Positions 8,701 through 18,140 are shown, counted from the first letter of the stretch. The stretch: 64,000 bases of DNA from Crambe crambe (GCA_963924555.1 OZ004582.1:8961927-9025926); one strand, 5' to 3'. Notes: a model not told the origin generated them from the letters alone. Numbers and translations: made by a program.

Positions 8701-11700
8701 CCAAGCGTTCAGGCAATGGGGATCGTTTTAGTACTGAAAATGGACCTGGAGAACACTGGTGGCAAAATTTCAAAAAGCGACATCCCAAGCTGTCGCTAAG
8801 ACAGACTGACTCACTTGATCGTAGTCGTGCTGAGGCCTTAAGTATCGTCTTTTGGGTCGATTGTGACAAGTGTGGCTGCTGGGTACATAATTATTGTGCT
8901 TTTAATAAGAAGAATGACGTTACCTGTGGTTATGTGCTCAAGCTGCACATAGCTTAACAGCCAGTGTAGCTATTTCTTGTTCAATATTGATTGATTGAGT
9001 TTTTTAATTGTATATTAGCTAAAAATAACAAATTGGCTATAATAAGAACTGTTGTCCAATTATCGCCAAGGACTGGGCGATGATACCCTGTAGAACCTAT
9101 TTATCGCCAGTTTTGGAGTCAATAGTGCACTTTAGTTTATAATTCGAGAAAGGGTGTGGCTGGCTCTAAATAATTTCCGGATATGATAGAAGGGACTCTT
9201 CCCTTTGAACAGCAGTACAGAGTTCGAGCGTTCACCGTTCCACGGCTGTGCTGCAGAGTAAATGGACCGGATAGTGGCGATAATAGGCGTGTTTACGCTA
9301 GTGTCCCTGAAGTTAGTTTCTCAAAGTTGGGAACTATGGCTATGTGTGGCTTTTCCTCAATAGATGCAAGTTTTTATTGCAATCAAATTTGCATTTTACA
9401 TTTGGAAAACCAACTTTCAATTCACTGTATGAACACTACCTTAAGTTTCGAATTCATGTTTACAATTTTCATGTTAATTTAGTTACAGTTTACTTGTCTA
9501 ATTTTCATGAAATTAATTTTCGTTGTTGAACATGACCACGAAAATTAATCAACTTTGAAAATTCCCAATCTGTGGGTATATTATATAGCAGAACTATATT
9601 GTCAATTTATCATCCATCAGGCAGGGATAGGTGGTGGCCTTGAAGCATTCATGGCTTTGGGAACAATGAAATGTTTTCATAGCCCAATCTGATTGGTCAC
9701 TTACAGGTTTCTTATTCTCATAGTCTACCTGGTACAGGTAGTCTACATATAGACTACCTGCTCTCAGGGCATTAATAGACACTTTCTCTAAGGACTTAGC
9801 AACACACTAACTGTTTCCAAGGAGGTAGCTGTAGCATTTCAAAATGCTGAGATATTTTATGACAAGAACAACGTAGACATCACAGATGAACTCAACAACC
9901 CCAGCGTATTCTGTGGAACAGATAGAGCTGGACTGGAACAGTAGAGCTGGATAGAGAGCAGGCTTGACTGGAGCTGGAATGCTCTTCAAGGAGGGCGGAG
10001 TTTGAATCTAGTTGCTGACTCAGTTGATAGGATAGCTCGTCCTCATAGTCTGGACTTGCCATGCTAGCTTCTTTACAATAGAGCTGCACCAGGGTTCGCC
10101 TAGGCAGCCTGGCTTACCACATAATACGCTGGGGTTGTTGAGTTCATCTGTGACTACGTTGTTCTTGTCATAAAATCTCAGCATTTTGAAGCGCTACAGC
10201 TACCTCCTTGGAAATGGTTAGTGTTCTAAATCAGTTAGACACCTTGACCAACGGGGTCTACTGTATTTAGACACCCTTAGGCCCTTAGCAGCGCCCTCGC
10301 TGTGCTCGGGACGCTACAGCCCAGGGCCTTCAGGTTGTCTAAATACAATAGACCCCTTGGTCTCGGTGTCTAACTATTATTTAGCCACTAGCTATTCCAG
10401 AGCCTCTGCCTTATGCATGACGATTCTTCTGCCAACTACTGTATGCATACATGTATGTCTTTATCACACATGCAGCTTTAGTCAAGGAACAGGGAGAATT
10501 TGGTTGGATAATGTCAACTGCTATAGTTATAGTACTCGATTATCACAGTGCAGTCATCTTGGATGGGGCGTGACTCGCTCTTGTTTCCACAGTGAAGATG
10601 TTGCTCTGCAATGTACTCCTACAACTACCAGTAAGTGGTCACCTTCTTCTAGTTCCACTGAACTTGAGTGTGTTTAAGTTCCAGGACTATGAGGACCTTG
10701 CAATAAAAATTACATATAATAATTATACATGATGCTTATATTAAAGATATTAATTTTGTTTCAGATGGTGCTTTGAGGCTGGTTGGTTCATCTTACTCTA
10801 ACAGTGGTCGACTGGAGATTTACTATAATGGAGCATGGGGGACAGTGTGTGATGATGGTTTCAGCTCCACTGATGCTAGAGTTGCTTGCAGAGAGCTTGG
10901 TTATTCTACATACACCAGATATGGAAATATTCGAACTTTTGGGTAAGGAGCTAGCAAACTATAACTCAATTCTACCAGTTTTTAATAGGTTTGACAATGT
11001 GTGTATTGCAAATAATTTATCACACATGCAGCTATAGTCAAGGAACAGGGAGAATTTGGTTGGATAATGTCAACTGCTATAGTTATAGCACTCGACTATC
11101 ACAGTGCAGTCATCTTGGATGGGGTGTGACTCGCTCTTGTTACCACAGTGAAGATGTTGCTCTGCAATGTACTCCTTATACAACTACCAGTGAGTAGTCA
11201 CTTTCTTCTAGTTCCACTGAACTTGAGTGTGTTTAAGTTCCAGGAATATGAGGACCATGCAATAAAAATTACAAAAGATATTTGTTTCAGATGGTGATTT
11301 GAGGCTGGTTGGCTCATCTTACTCTAACAGTGGTCGACTGGAGATTTACTATAATGGAGCATGGGGAACAGTGTGTGATGATGACTTCAGTTCCACTGAT
11401 GCTAGAGTTGCTTGCAGACAGCTTGGTTATTCCACTTACAGTAGATATGGAAATGTTCGTACTTTTGGGTAAGGCAAACTATAGCTAACTCAATTCTACC
11501 AGTCTTTGACAGGTTTGACAATGTGTGTATTGCAAAAAATTTGTCATACATGCAGCTATAGTCAAGGAACAGGGACAATTTGGTTGGATAATGTCAACTG
11601 CTATAGTTATAGCACTCGACTATCACAGTGCAGTCATCTTGGATGGGGCGTGACTCGCTCTTGTTACCACAGTGAAGATGTTGCTCTGCAATGCTCCACT

Positions 11701-13219
11701 ACTACAGCAACTCTTGCTCCTACTTCTTCCAGTAAGTAGCTAATTAATAAGCAAGTATTGCAATGGAGAGATGAGTGCTTGCAGTGTTACTGCTCTGTGT
11801 CTTAGTAAACCCCATAGGTGTTGCAATTAGGTAGCTATAGTTGCTTTATCAAAAAAAAATTCCTGGTGCTATACATTCAGGAAAGGAGAAATAGGATAAG
11901 ATTCTCATGCACTCACGCTTTCTGTGTGAATTCATTGAAGCTAACTGGAGATTAAAATACTGGATTTGGATGAAAATTTATAGGTCTACTTGCATGTAAA
12001 TTATTGATCTTCTGTCTCATAATTAAAAAGAGTCTTTCTGTTTCTATCAGATGGTAATTTGAGGTTGGTTGGTTCATCTTATTCTAACCGTGGTCGTCTG
12101 GAGATTTACTACAATGGAGTTTGGGGAACAGTGTGTGATGATGGTTTCAGCTCCACTGATGCTAGAGTTGCTTGCAGACAGCTTGGTTATTCTACTTACA
12201 GTAGATATGGAAATGTTGGAAGATTTGGGTAAGGATTAGTTAACTTATATATAGCTTTACCTGATGATTTGATTGAGGTCTGTCTTTATCACACATGCAG
12301 CTATAGTCGAGGAACAGGGAGAATTTGGTTGGATAATGTCAACTGCTATAGTTATAACACTCGACTATCAGATTGTAGTCATCTTGGATGGGGAGTCCTT
12401 CGTTCTTGTAGCCACAGTGAAGATGTTGCTCTGCAATGTTCTTCATCCACTACTGGTTTGACTAGTGGCCCTGCTGGTGCAAGTGAGTTAGACCAGGACA
12501 CCATAGGTGACCCAGCTGGTGTTTGAGTAATATACATTATCAAGTTGCTGCATGCTGGATATGAATTACATGTTCATGTGTTGATTGGTCTGAATATGTA
12601 TAGCTATGTGGGCAGGTCTAGCTTCTAGCTTACAAAGACTGCCCTTTTGTTGAGAGGTTTGTCCTCCTTTGGGACATCCCTTATTGGAGGTTCCATTACC
12701 TATAAGACCAGTTCCAACCCCCCAAAGCTTCGTGCACTCTTTGGTGCATCACTGAGAGAATTCTTATAATTAGGAAAAAAATTTCAAAGCCCCAAAGTTA
12801 ACAGTAGAGAGGCTCCACTCCAGTAGCTATATACTTTTTTAGTGTGTCAAAATATTTTTATACTATTATACTGGACAATTACAATCCTCCATTCTCAAGG
12901 GTGGTGTCAAGTCATAGCATTTTCTCTGTGTTATCTTATAGCAATTGGAGGTTCTGTTGGAGGAGCTATTGGAGGCATCATCTTTCTTGCATTTTGTATT
13001 GCTGGATGTATAGTACTTGTTAATTGCTGTAAGAGCAGTAGGCGAGCCCCTCCTCCTCCTATATCACTCAATGTAGTGGCCCCTTCTACTAATTCGGTTC
13101 AAACCACCCCACCTCCTTCATACAATGATGTTATGAATCAGCCAAGTGATAAAAATGTAGCAGGGCCTTATCCACCTGCCACCAACCCCCTACCCAGCCC
13201 CCCTGCTCCAATTATCTGA
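5798..13219 (+). CDS. Five-domain SRCR receptor-like type I membrane protein, 12 exons
   Basis: Exons: 5798-5861, 6639-6816, 7148-7296, 7404-7581, 10476-10630, 10765-10942, 11032-11189, 11291-11468, 11556-11731, 12051-12228, 12301-12482 and 12942-13219; 2052 nt, 683 residues, no internal stop. Exon 1 is a signal peptide ([20 protein letters not shown]). Each SRCR domain is split over two exons; the first half is exactly 178 nt in all five. Each domain has six cysteines ([34 protein letters not shown]), the group A pattern. The last exon holds a glycine-rich membrane segment, a CCKSSRR stop-transfer, PPPP and a PPSY (PPxY) motif likely to bind WW domains. A cell-surface binding protein is likely; the ligand cannot be told. 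Intron 4 (7582-10475) is swollen by transposons. Confidence 0.9.
6233..6406. mobile_element. Inverted-repeat miniature element in SRCR intron 1
   Basis: The left end CCACTATTTGTTGATCATAA then GTTTCTCATC is matched in inverse by GATGAGAAACTTATAATCAA then CCAATAGTGG at the right end. The loop is about 110 bp without coding capacity. A related end (AATGAGAAACTTATGATCAA then TGGCC) lies at 7084-7108 inside another element, so this family occurs at least twice in the gene. Confidence 0.55.
6855..7125. mobile_element. Mariner-like miniature element in SRCR intron 2
   Basis: The left end TACAGTGGAACCTCTA and right end TAGGGGTTCCACTGTA are inverted repeats with one mismatch in 16, with TA at both outer edges, as expected for a Tc1/mariner-type TA insertion. 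The interior has no coding capacity. Related GGTTCCACTG / CAGTGGAAC ends occur near 27310, 27687, 60064 and 62136, so this is a common family here. Its right part contains a fragment of the element type seen at 6233-6406. Confidence 0.6.
8041..9298 (+). mobile_element. Pogo-like DNA transposon, internally deleted
   Basis: A 1258-bp element starts GCGTAGGCATGCCTATTATC then GCCAC and ends with the near-complement (22 of 25 bp), flanked by TA on both sides (8039-8040 and 9299-9300). Extra TATCGCC copies occur near both ends (8084-8090, 9061-9067, 9102-9108) and look like subterminal transposase binding sites. It encodes the 182-residue DNA-binding protein at 8409-8957, in which the catalytic domain is missing. 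TA duplication plus a CENP-B/pogo-type DNA-binding region places it in the pogo branch of Tc1/mariner. Confidence 0.8.
8409..8957 (+). CDS. Truncated pogo-like transposase: DNA-binding domains plus zinc-finger end
   Basis: A 182-residue frame starting [15 protein letters not shown]. Residues about 5-55 form a psq-type helix-turn-helix ([19 protein letters not shown]); residues about 70-140 form a CENP-B-type second DNA-binding domain ([17 protein letters not shown], then [19 protein letters not shown]). The last 40 residues carry a PHD-like cysteine/histidine cluster ([14 protein letters not shown]). Full-length relatives have a DDE catalytic domain between these parts; it is absent, apparently removed by an in-frame deletion after the RSRAEALS segment. 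The product could bind element ends without catalysis and act as a repressor, but expression is unknown. Confidence 0.7.
   Translation: MPGKRKRCVWNDEDMVLAMEDVKRGKMSVNAASKLHNVPRKTLDDRIRGRVRHGTKPGPSTILSLDEEKALTSYLVYMAQRGFPLTRTMVKAFAWAIAKRSGNGDRFSTENGPGEHWWQNFKKRHPKLSLRQTDSLDRSRAEALSIVFWVDCDKCGCWVHNYCAFNKKNDVTCGYVLKLHIA
9804..10224. repeat. Large inverted repeat (about 110-bp arms) in SRCR intron 4
   Basis: The left arm 9804-9916 and right arm 10117-10224 are inverted copies. Matching landmarks are CAAGGAGGTAGCTGTAGC / GCTACAGCTACCTCCTTG and TGAACTCAACAACCCCAGCG / CGCTGGGGTTGTTGAGTTCA. The 200-bp loop is rich in AGAGCTGGA-like motifs. It may be a foldback element or part of a larger one; no target duplication was found. 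Confidence 0.7.
10236..10372. mobile_element. Hairpin miniature element, TAGACACC ends
   Basis: A 137-bp palindromic element: the left arm TAGACACCTTGACCAACGGG and the following TCTACTGTATTTAGACA pair with the right arm ending CCCCTTGGTCTCGGTGTCTA. The loop contains GCCCTCGCTGTGCTCGGGAC. TA at both ends suggests TA-type insertion. No coding capacity. Confidence 0.65.
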
Positions 13220-14216
13220 ACCCAACAGCTTGCTGCAACCCTGCTCATGAATTTTAATCTAGTGACTCAGAATGTGTGTATTTGTACACTAGTATCATAA
13301 TTTATTACTATGCTACATGTTACTATCTTATCTTATGTCCTTGATCTGATTTGCACTGCTTTATTTCAATATCCTTGCAAGCTTGAGATCTTAATTTCAC
13401 GCATGCGCAAAGCAGAATTGAAGCGCGCCCGATCCGATCCCTAACGGTGCGTGGGCGGGGATTGAAAGTGCAGTGAAAATGGTAGTTGCATTTTCCCGAT
13501 ACTCTCACCCTACCTGTATAGTCAGCCTGTAGTTGCGTCTTAGTCTCGCGAGCCAGCCCACTTATTTTTTCAACCGCCCGTGAAAAAAATAAGTGGGCTG
13601 GCTCGCGAGACTAGGGTTGGTGAATAGTAGCCTATTGTGGCAGATGGACTTAGCTAGCTATCAATTTATGATCATGAGTGAGTCGCGACAGAATGGACTA
13701 GAGTTGTGCTGGACCAGCATTGCTATCATAAATTAACATCCATATTATTAATTTTAGCAAAAAAAGTAATTATACGATGTAGCTTTCTTCTTTCTTTAAT
13801 GTCAAATGTCAAAATCTCATGTATCGCCCAAATAGACAACAAAATACACGTAAATGCAATTAAACTTGCTCAAAAAGTTCAGGTTTCCTGCCTTCAAATT
13901 GTTCACAATTATGTTCGCCTGTCTGCTATCTCCCAACTTCAGCTCGTCCCTGTGACTTTCTAGCAGGTGATCCATCAGTGAGCCCCCCGGGTCCCCCACA
14001 TCGCACCGTGGATATGGCTTACTCCCCAGATCCATCACTCTATCCCACGCCCATATCTTCCCTTTACCACCTCTGCAATAATTATTAGTGTCCGCCACAC
14101 CTCTCCAGTGCTAGAGTTTGTGAAATGCGCATGCGCAGTCAGAAATTTGGAATTTAGTAGTAGCCCGGTCGGGGCATAGTGTTATTGTGCTAATCATACG
14201 TACTAGGTCGGTGAAA
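13220..14216. other. Spacer between SRCR genes
   Basis: It holds the 3' UTR of the upstream gene, a TAGTCT hairpin (13541-13613), and the probable promoter of the next SRCR copy. A minus-strand open frame (about 13817-14098, with DVGDPGGSLMDHLLESHRDE) looks partly protein-like but has no recognised domain, no ATG at its start and no convincing splice partner, so I do not call it a gene. Confidence 0.4.
13541..13613. mobile_element. TAGTCT-ended hairpin element, 73 bp
   Basis: The left arm TAGTCTCGCGAGCCAGCCCA then CTTATTTTTTCA pairs almost perfectly with the right arm, which ends GGCTGGCTCGCGAGACTA. The loop is about 9 bp. The ends resemble those of the element at 15394-17279 and of the tiny element at 40316-40371. 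No 9-bp flanking duplication remains here. Confidence 0.65.
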
Positions 14217-14640
14217 ATGGTTGATGTTGCAGTTCTACTGATACTACTTTCTGTCTACTCTTCTCTGGCTGCAGGTATATAGACTACTTTTATAATTTCA
14301 CCCGTAGTTTTGTCTAAGAATAGGCCTACTAACAAAACAACAGTTGGCCTTTCATAAAGTGTAAGAGTGAACTGTACACTGAGGCTCTTGATATGTGTAG
14401 CTCTGGTGACATAGACATACATACACAGAGCTGCAGCCTCATGTATTGCTACATGTATATGCTAATTTAGCTACATGCATGTCCTCTTTTGGAGGATATT
14501 TTGCTATAGAGTGTATATACAGAACTAGAGAGGTTTGTCCTTTATCTTCTTGCACCCCTTTCCCTCTCCCCAAGTGAATATTCCATCACTTACTGCCTTC
14601 TCAAAGCGCCATTGTCCATTGTGATGTAAGATCTTGTGCC

Positions 14641-14699
14641 GCAGTGGAGTAGGAATAGGGGGGGGGGGGGGGGGGGGGCTAATACTATACATGGAGGGG

Positions 14700-14730
<31 letters not shown>

Positions 14731-14939
14731 TTGAGTATTATTGAAAGTAAAATAATATAGTACCAAGGATCAAGCAAGCATGAATGCTGTCATTGCAGCG
14801 TGATGTCAGTAAACTGCTGCTAGCTGAGTGCATATGCTCAATGTAATGACAGAAGGAGTGACATTTTTAGCTATTATAATTATTACTATGATTGTTCCTG
14901 CCCCCCCCCCCAATAAATTTCCTATTCCTACTCCACTGC
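14641..14939. mobile_element. Miniature element with 19-bp perfect terminal inverted repeats
   Basis: The left end GCAGTGGAGTAGGAATAGG is exactly complementary to the right end CCTATTCCTACTCCACTGC. Inside are a long G-run (about 14659-14677) and a longer C-run (about 14705-14730) that can pair with each other, and a second C-run near 14900. No coding capacity. I could not define a target duplication; the CAGTGG..CCACTG ends suggest an hAT-like origin. Confidence 0.7.
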
Positions 14940-15566
14940 AGAGTACACAGGGCAGCTGCTGCAACATGTAGTTTATTTAGACTCTTTAACCATTTACCCT
15001 TTGTTGCTTTTAAGAGATAAGGGAACCTAACATTGTTATCATCTACCACCAGTTCTTGACCAATGTACATAATCTACATATTGGGCCAGTCTGTGGGATA
15101 TGTGAGGGTCTACTGTATCTACAAGGCCAACCCATAGTGTATAGGTGTAGATCAGAGTCAGTGATAATGATATCTGTATAGGTCAGTTTAGTGGCCCAAT
15201 AAATTATGTTGGTCTCTTTTGAATAGCTACTATAGTGAAGGCTCAGCTATAGAACTAGCTGAATTTCCCTGCCACTCCTTCAACATTTCTTCTAAATGAA
15301 AGAATGATGTAGGCTGGAGTACATGACTATAAAAAGTACAGAAACAAGATGCTGGCTATGTGCTCTGCTAACTGTCACAAACCCTACATCACTTAGTCTG
15401 GCGGCGCAGCCCCGAGCGCGCGCGAGCGCGAGGGTCTGGAATCACATAATACTTCGAGTTGTTCCTTTATCAGAAAACCTGATAAATGAATGAATATCAT
15501 TAATTTACGTGTTATGAGTCATAATGAGTCACGACATAGAATGACCTATTGACCTTTCTGAACGTT

Positions 15567-16081
15567 ATGGCAACTAACCCAACTAACCTGAAAGAAGCAG
15601 CTACCCATGCTGCAGCGAAGCTGGGATATCAAGGGTTGAAGGAAGAGCAACTAGAGGTTCTGATAGCATTCCTATCTGGGAGAGATGTTTTTGCCGTCCT
15701 TCCCACAGGATTCGGGAAAAGCTTGTGCTATGCATGTCTTCCTCTTGCTTTTGAAGAGATAGAATCTTCACCAGCTGATCAGAAACTTATAGTGATTGTT
15801 GTGAGCCCATTAATTGTTATCATGAAAGATCAGGTAAATACTAGCTGTAAATGAGCAGATTAGTGCAGCCGGTTATGCAGTTTTTAATATTCATACTAAG
15901 CAAGTCAAAGATGTGTTTATCTCTCATGGCACTGCAGGTGGATAGCTTCAGCAAAAGAGGGCTTTCTGTTGCTTGTGTTACTGGAGGTCGTGAGGATACT
16001 TCAATGAAGAAAGGGGTGCATGCTGAAGAGTATCAGTTGGTATTCATCACTCCAGAGTTATTGCTAGATAGCAATGAATGA
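15567..16081 (+). pseudogene. RecQ-like DNA helicase, N-terminal fragment
   Basis: Two exons, 15567-15833 and 15938-16081, give 136 residues. The sequence follows the start of a RecQ helicase: KEEQLEVLIAFLSGRDVFAV as the Q-motif region, PTGFGKSLCYACLPL as Walker A (motif I), VVSPLIVIMKDQV as motif Ia, then YQLVFITPELLL. It stops at TGA 16079-16081 before the DEAH box, so ATPase and helicase functions are lost. RecQ helicases unwind DNA with ATP. Here the gene lies wholly inside the 15394-17279 element, facing the Cys-rich gene, so it is transposon-borne cargo or machinery and not a host repair gene. Confidence 0.75.
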
Positions 16082-16117
16082 TCTTTGAGATTTTCCTTCC
16101 ATTTCTTTACCTTGATG

Positions 16118-17084
16118 TCATGGTTGGAGCCCAGCTGACTTAAAGTACGAATTACTGTTGAATGTGACATGCAGATATTCAGTCTTTGAAGCCTTATATA
16201 CACCTTTCAGAGTAATATTACATAGAGTATCATATCTTAATAAATGTAAGGTACACACCTGTTTTGAAGTATGCCCAGCATAAAGAATGATAGATATTAT
16301 TTTTTGAATAAGGCTCATTCTGGAGTAGCGATGCTTGAGGAGAATAGAGGCACACATGCCAATGACAGCTTTTTCATTAGAACGTTTGGTTTTGGTTTTG
16401 GTGAGGCATTGAAGTAAATTAATAAAGATAGGAGCATATTAATTTTGTTTAATTCATTCAGAAGCATATCCCATTTAAAATCTTCCAATTTAGAACTCTG
16501 AAGAATTGAGTTTGATTCCAGTGAGACCATTGTTTTTATTTCTTTGCATATGATATTACCAAGGTAATTAAGAACAAACTGCCTGGTTTTGGGATCAGTA
16601 AAGCACTCTCTAACTATAGCATATTTGCTCCCCCTGGCAACAGCTTTACCAATCTTTTTCCTAGTTGGAGTCAACATATATACCTACACAAAAATATAAT
16701 GTTATAGCTAATTATGCTTTTCTTTTATTGCAAGATTCATACCCCAACAGCTGGAGAAGAGCTTGCAGAGGAATCAGTTGACAACATAACAGGACTGGGG
16801 TCAAGTTTGATTCGCTTGGGTGTAGTGCTTTGTTCATCAAAATATTTCACTAAATTATTTTCTATTTTTTTCTGTAGGTCTGCATATCGTTCAAATGCCA
16901 AGAAGCAAGATCTACACATGTACTCAAAGCCTTCACCAAGGTTGCAAGAATAGTCTAAATGGGTTACAAAAGCCTTCCAGAGAGAAAAGACATGTTGTGA
17001 TTTGGAAGAACGTAGCAGTCTCCTGTTTGTCTTCTTATCTGTGACATCATTGCCACAACCACAGCAACGGTCACACTGACTCAT
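16118..17084 (-). pseudogene. Transposon-borne Cys-rich protein of unknown function
   Basis: Minus-strand exon 16743-17084 starts MSQCDRCCGCGNDV and carries a likely zinc cluster (CDRCCGCG and later YMCRSCF). The intron uses a GTATGA donor and a GTGTAG acceptor. The next exon begins at 16683 with MLTPTRKKIGKAVARGSKYA and runs to a stop at 16315-16317. A frame change near 16340 would instead continue as SRMSLIQKIISIILYAGH and KQV, which matches my memory of a multicopy sponge and cnidarian protein family (LTPRRxxxGKAxARGS, then ILYAGHxxKQV). The family has no function known to me. The frameshift makes this copy defective. It converges on the helicase fragment. Confidence 0.6.
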
Positions 17085-17579
17085 AATTAACTCACACCAC
17101 GATCGACTATCACATTGACCACGTGGTCATGACGTGACGTATATATTGTATCGATATATATCATTTCCGTCATGCTACGTATTCAATTAACTTTTGACGC
17201 GTGCGCGTAGGGAACAACTCGAAGTATTATGTGATACCAGACCCTCGCGCTTCGCGCTCGGGGCTGCGCCGCCAGACTATACATCACTGCATGGACTGCA
17301 TTTATCACTGCTCTGCTAACTGTCATAAAATTGACATAAACCCTACTCTTTCATTTAGAAGAAATGTTACTTGTTTGCACACTTTTTTCAGGGGCTGGGG
17401 CGCAGCTAAGGATGTCAAGAATGACCCTTTACCATGCCCACCGCAACTCAGCAAGACAGTTTTTTTCTCATATGCCCTAGTCTGGCATAGCCGCCCCTCG
17501 CACGCACAATAAGACCGATGACTCCAGCATAGCTACTGGATCAGTTCTTGTGGAATTCAATTATCACGTTGCGCATGCG

Positions 17580-17880
17580 TATTCCAAGTTACTTGAAGCT
17601 TGCATGCAGGCTTTCAGTCTTGCATTCCTAACGCTTGGCTGCCTCCTTTGCAGCGGTTGAAACAGCCATCAATCACATTTCTATCCAGATATGGTCAGAT
17701 CTAAGTCACTATACTGATTTTGAAGCTTGCAAGGCTTTTAGTCTGTCGTATCCTAACGCTTAGGCTTTTAGTCTGTCGTATCATTGTCATATCCTAACAC
17801 TTAGGTTAGCTGCATCCTCTGTGCAGCATCTCGAATCGCTTGAACAGTCATCATATCTTCTATCCAGACACAGTCAGGTG
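17580..17880. repeat. Imperfect tandem duplication, about 145 bp
   Basis: Two diverged direct copies share TTGAAGCTTGCA, TTTCAGTCTTGC / TTTTAGTCTGTCG, CTAACGCTT, CAGCGGTTGAAACAG / AATCGCTTGAACAG, and TCTATCCAGA. The second copy has an internal duplication of GGCTTTTAGTCTGTCGTATC. No coding capacity. Confidence 0.5.
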
Positions 17881-18070
17881 TTCATGGTTAAATAATGTTT
17901 AGTTAATTGGCCAGCGCCAGATTCTGGCGCTAGAACTGATCTGGTATGCTGGAGTCACCAGACCATTTCCCCTTCCCTTGGGTTGGTAAAGGGTTGGCTA
18001 CGCCAGACTACATACACCCTTGGTATAAACTCATATCTATGGTGTAAACTATGTCTACGAAGCGTTCTAG

Positions 18071-18140
18071 TAGTCTGACAGTCAACCCTTTACCTTCCTT
18101 TTCTTGGGGGTGGAAGGTAAAGGGTCGGTACACCAGACTA
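18071..18140. mobile_element. 70-bp TAGTCT hairpin element with 9-bp target duplication
   Basis: It starts TAGTCTGACAGTCAACCCTT and ends GGGTCGGTACACCAGACTA; the arms pair through AACCCTTTACCTTCC / GGAAGGTAAAGGGT. The nonamer GCGTTCTAG flanks it exactly on both sides (18062-18070 and 18141-18149). End sequence and duplication length match the gene-bearing element at 15394-17279, so it is a minimal derivative of that family. A second, less complete end (GTAAAGGGTTGGCTACGCCA then GACTA) stops at about 18010. Confidence 0.8.

Larger units (their letters stand above)
7660..9338. mobile_element. 14-bp-TIR element with 6-bp target duplication, interrupted by a pogo-like element
   Basis: The ends are CATAGTTCCCAACT and its exact complement AGTTGGGAACTATG; GCTATG flanks both sides (7654-7659 and 9339-9344). 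The design matches the element at 51305-51693 (CATAGGCTCCAACT ends, 6-bp duplication). Shared interior pieces include CTGCCCTATTGTTTGTCC-like sequence next to a C-run (7740-7773) and GGGCGTGG / GGTGTG motifs. The pogo-like element at 8041-9298 sits inside it, leaving about 420 bp of host element. It shows no coding capacity of its own. Confidence 0.75.
15394..17279. mobile_element. TAGTCT-ended DNA transposon with 9-bp target duplication, carrying a RecQ-like helicase and a Cys-rich protein
   Basis: An 1886-bp element. Left end TAGTCTGGCGGCGCAGCCCC (15394 on) and right end (to 17279) form terminal inverted repeats of about 70 bp, running inward to GAGTTGTTCC (left, ends 15465) and GGAACAACTC (right, starts 17211). 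TACATCACT flanks both sides exactly (15385-15393 and 17280-17288). Inside are two convergent genes: a RecQ-like helicase fragment on plus (15567-16081) and a cysteine-rich protein on minus (about 16118-17084). Both are cut off where they meet, so this is probably an internally deleted derivative of a longer element. I do not recognise the superfamily. Confidence 0.85.

Noticed and set aside
9183..9482. 99-codon open frame across the right end of the pogo-like element
   Set aside because: It spans the element end and flanking intron and has no domain.
13817..14098. Possible minus-strand exon between two SRCR genes
   Set aside because: No ATG at the proper place, no recognised domain and no clear partner exon. 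It was mentioned in the spacer entry but not called a gene.
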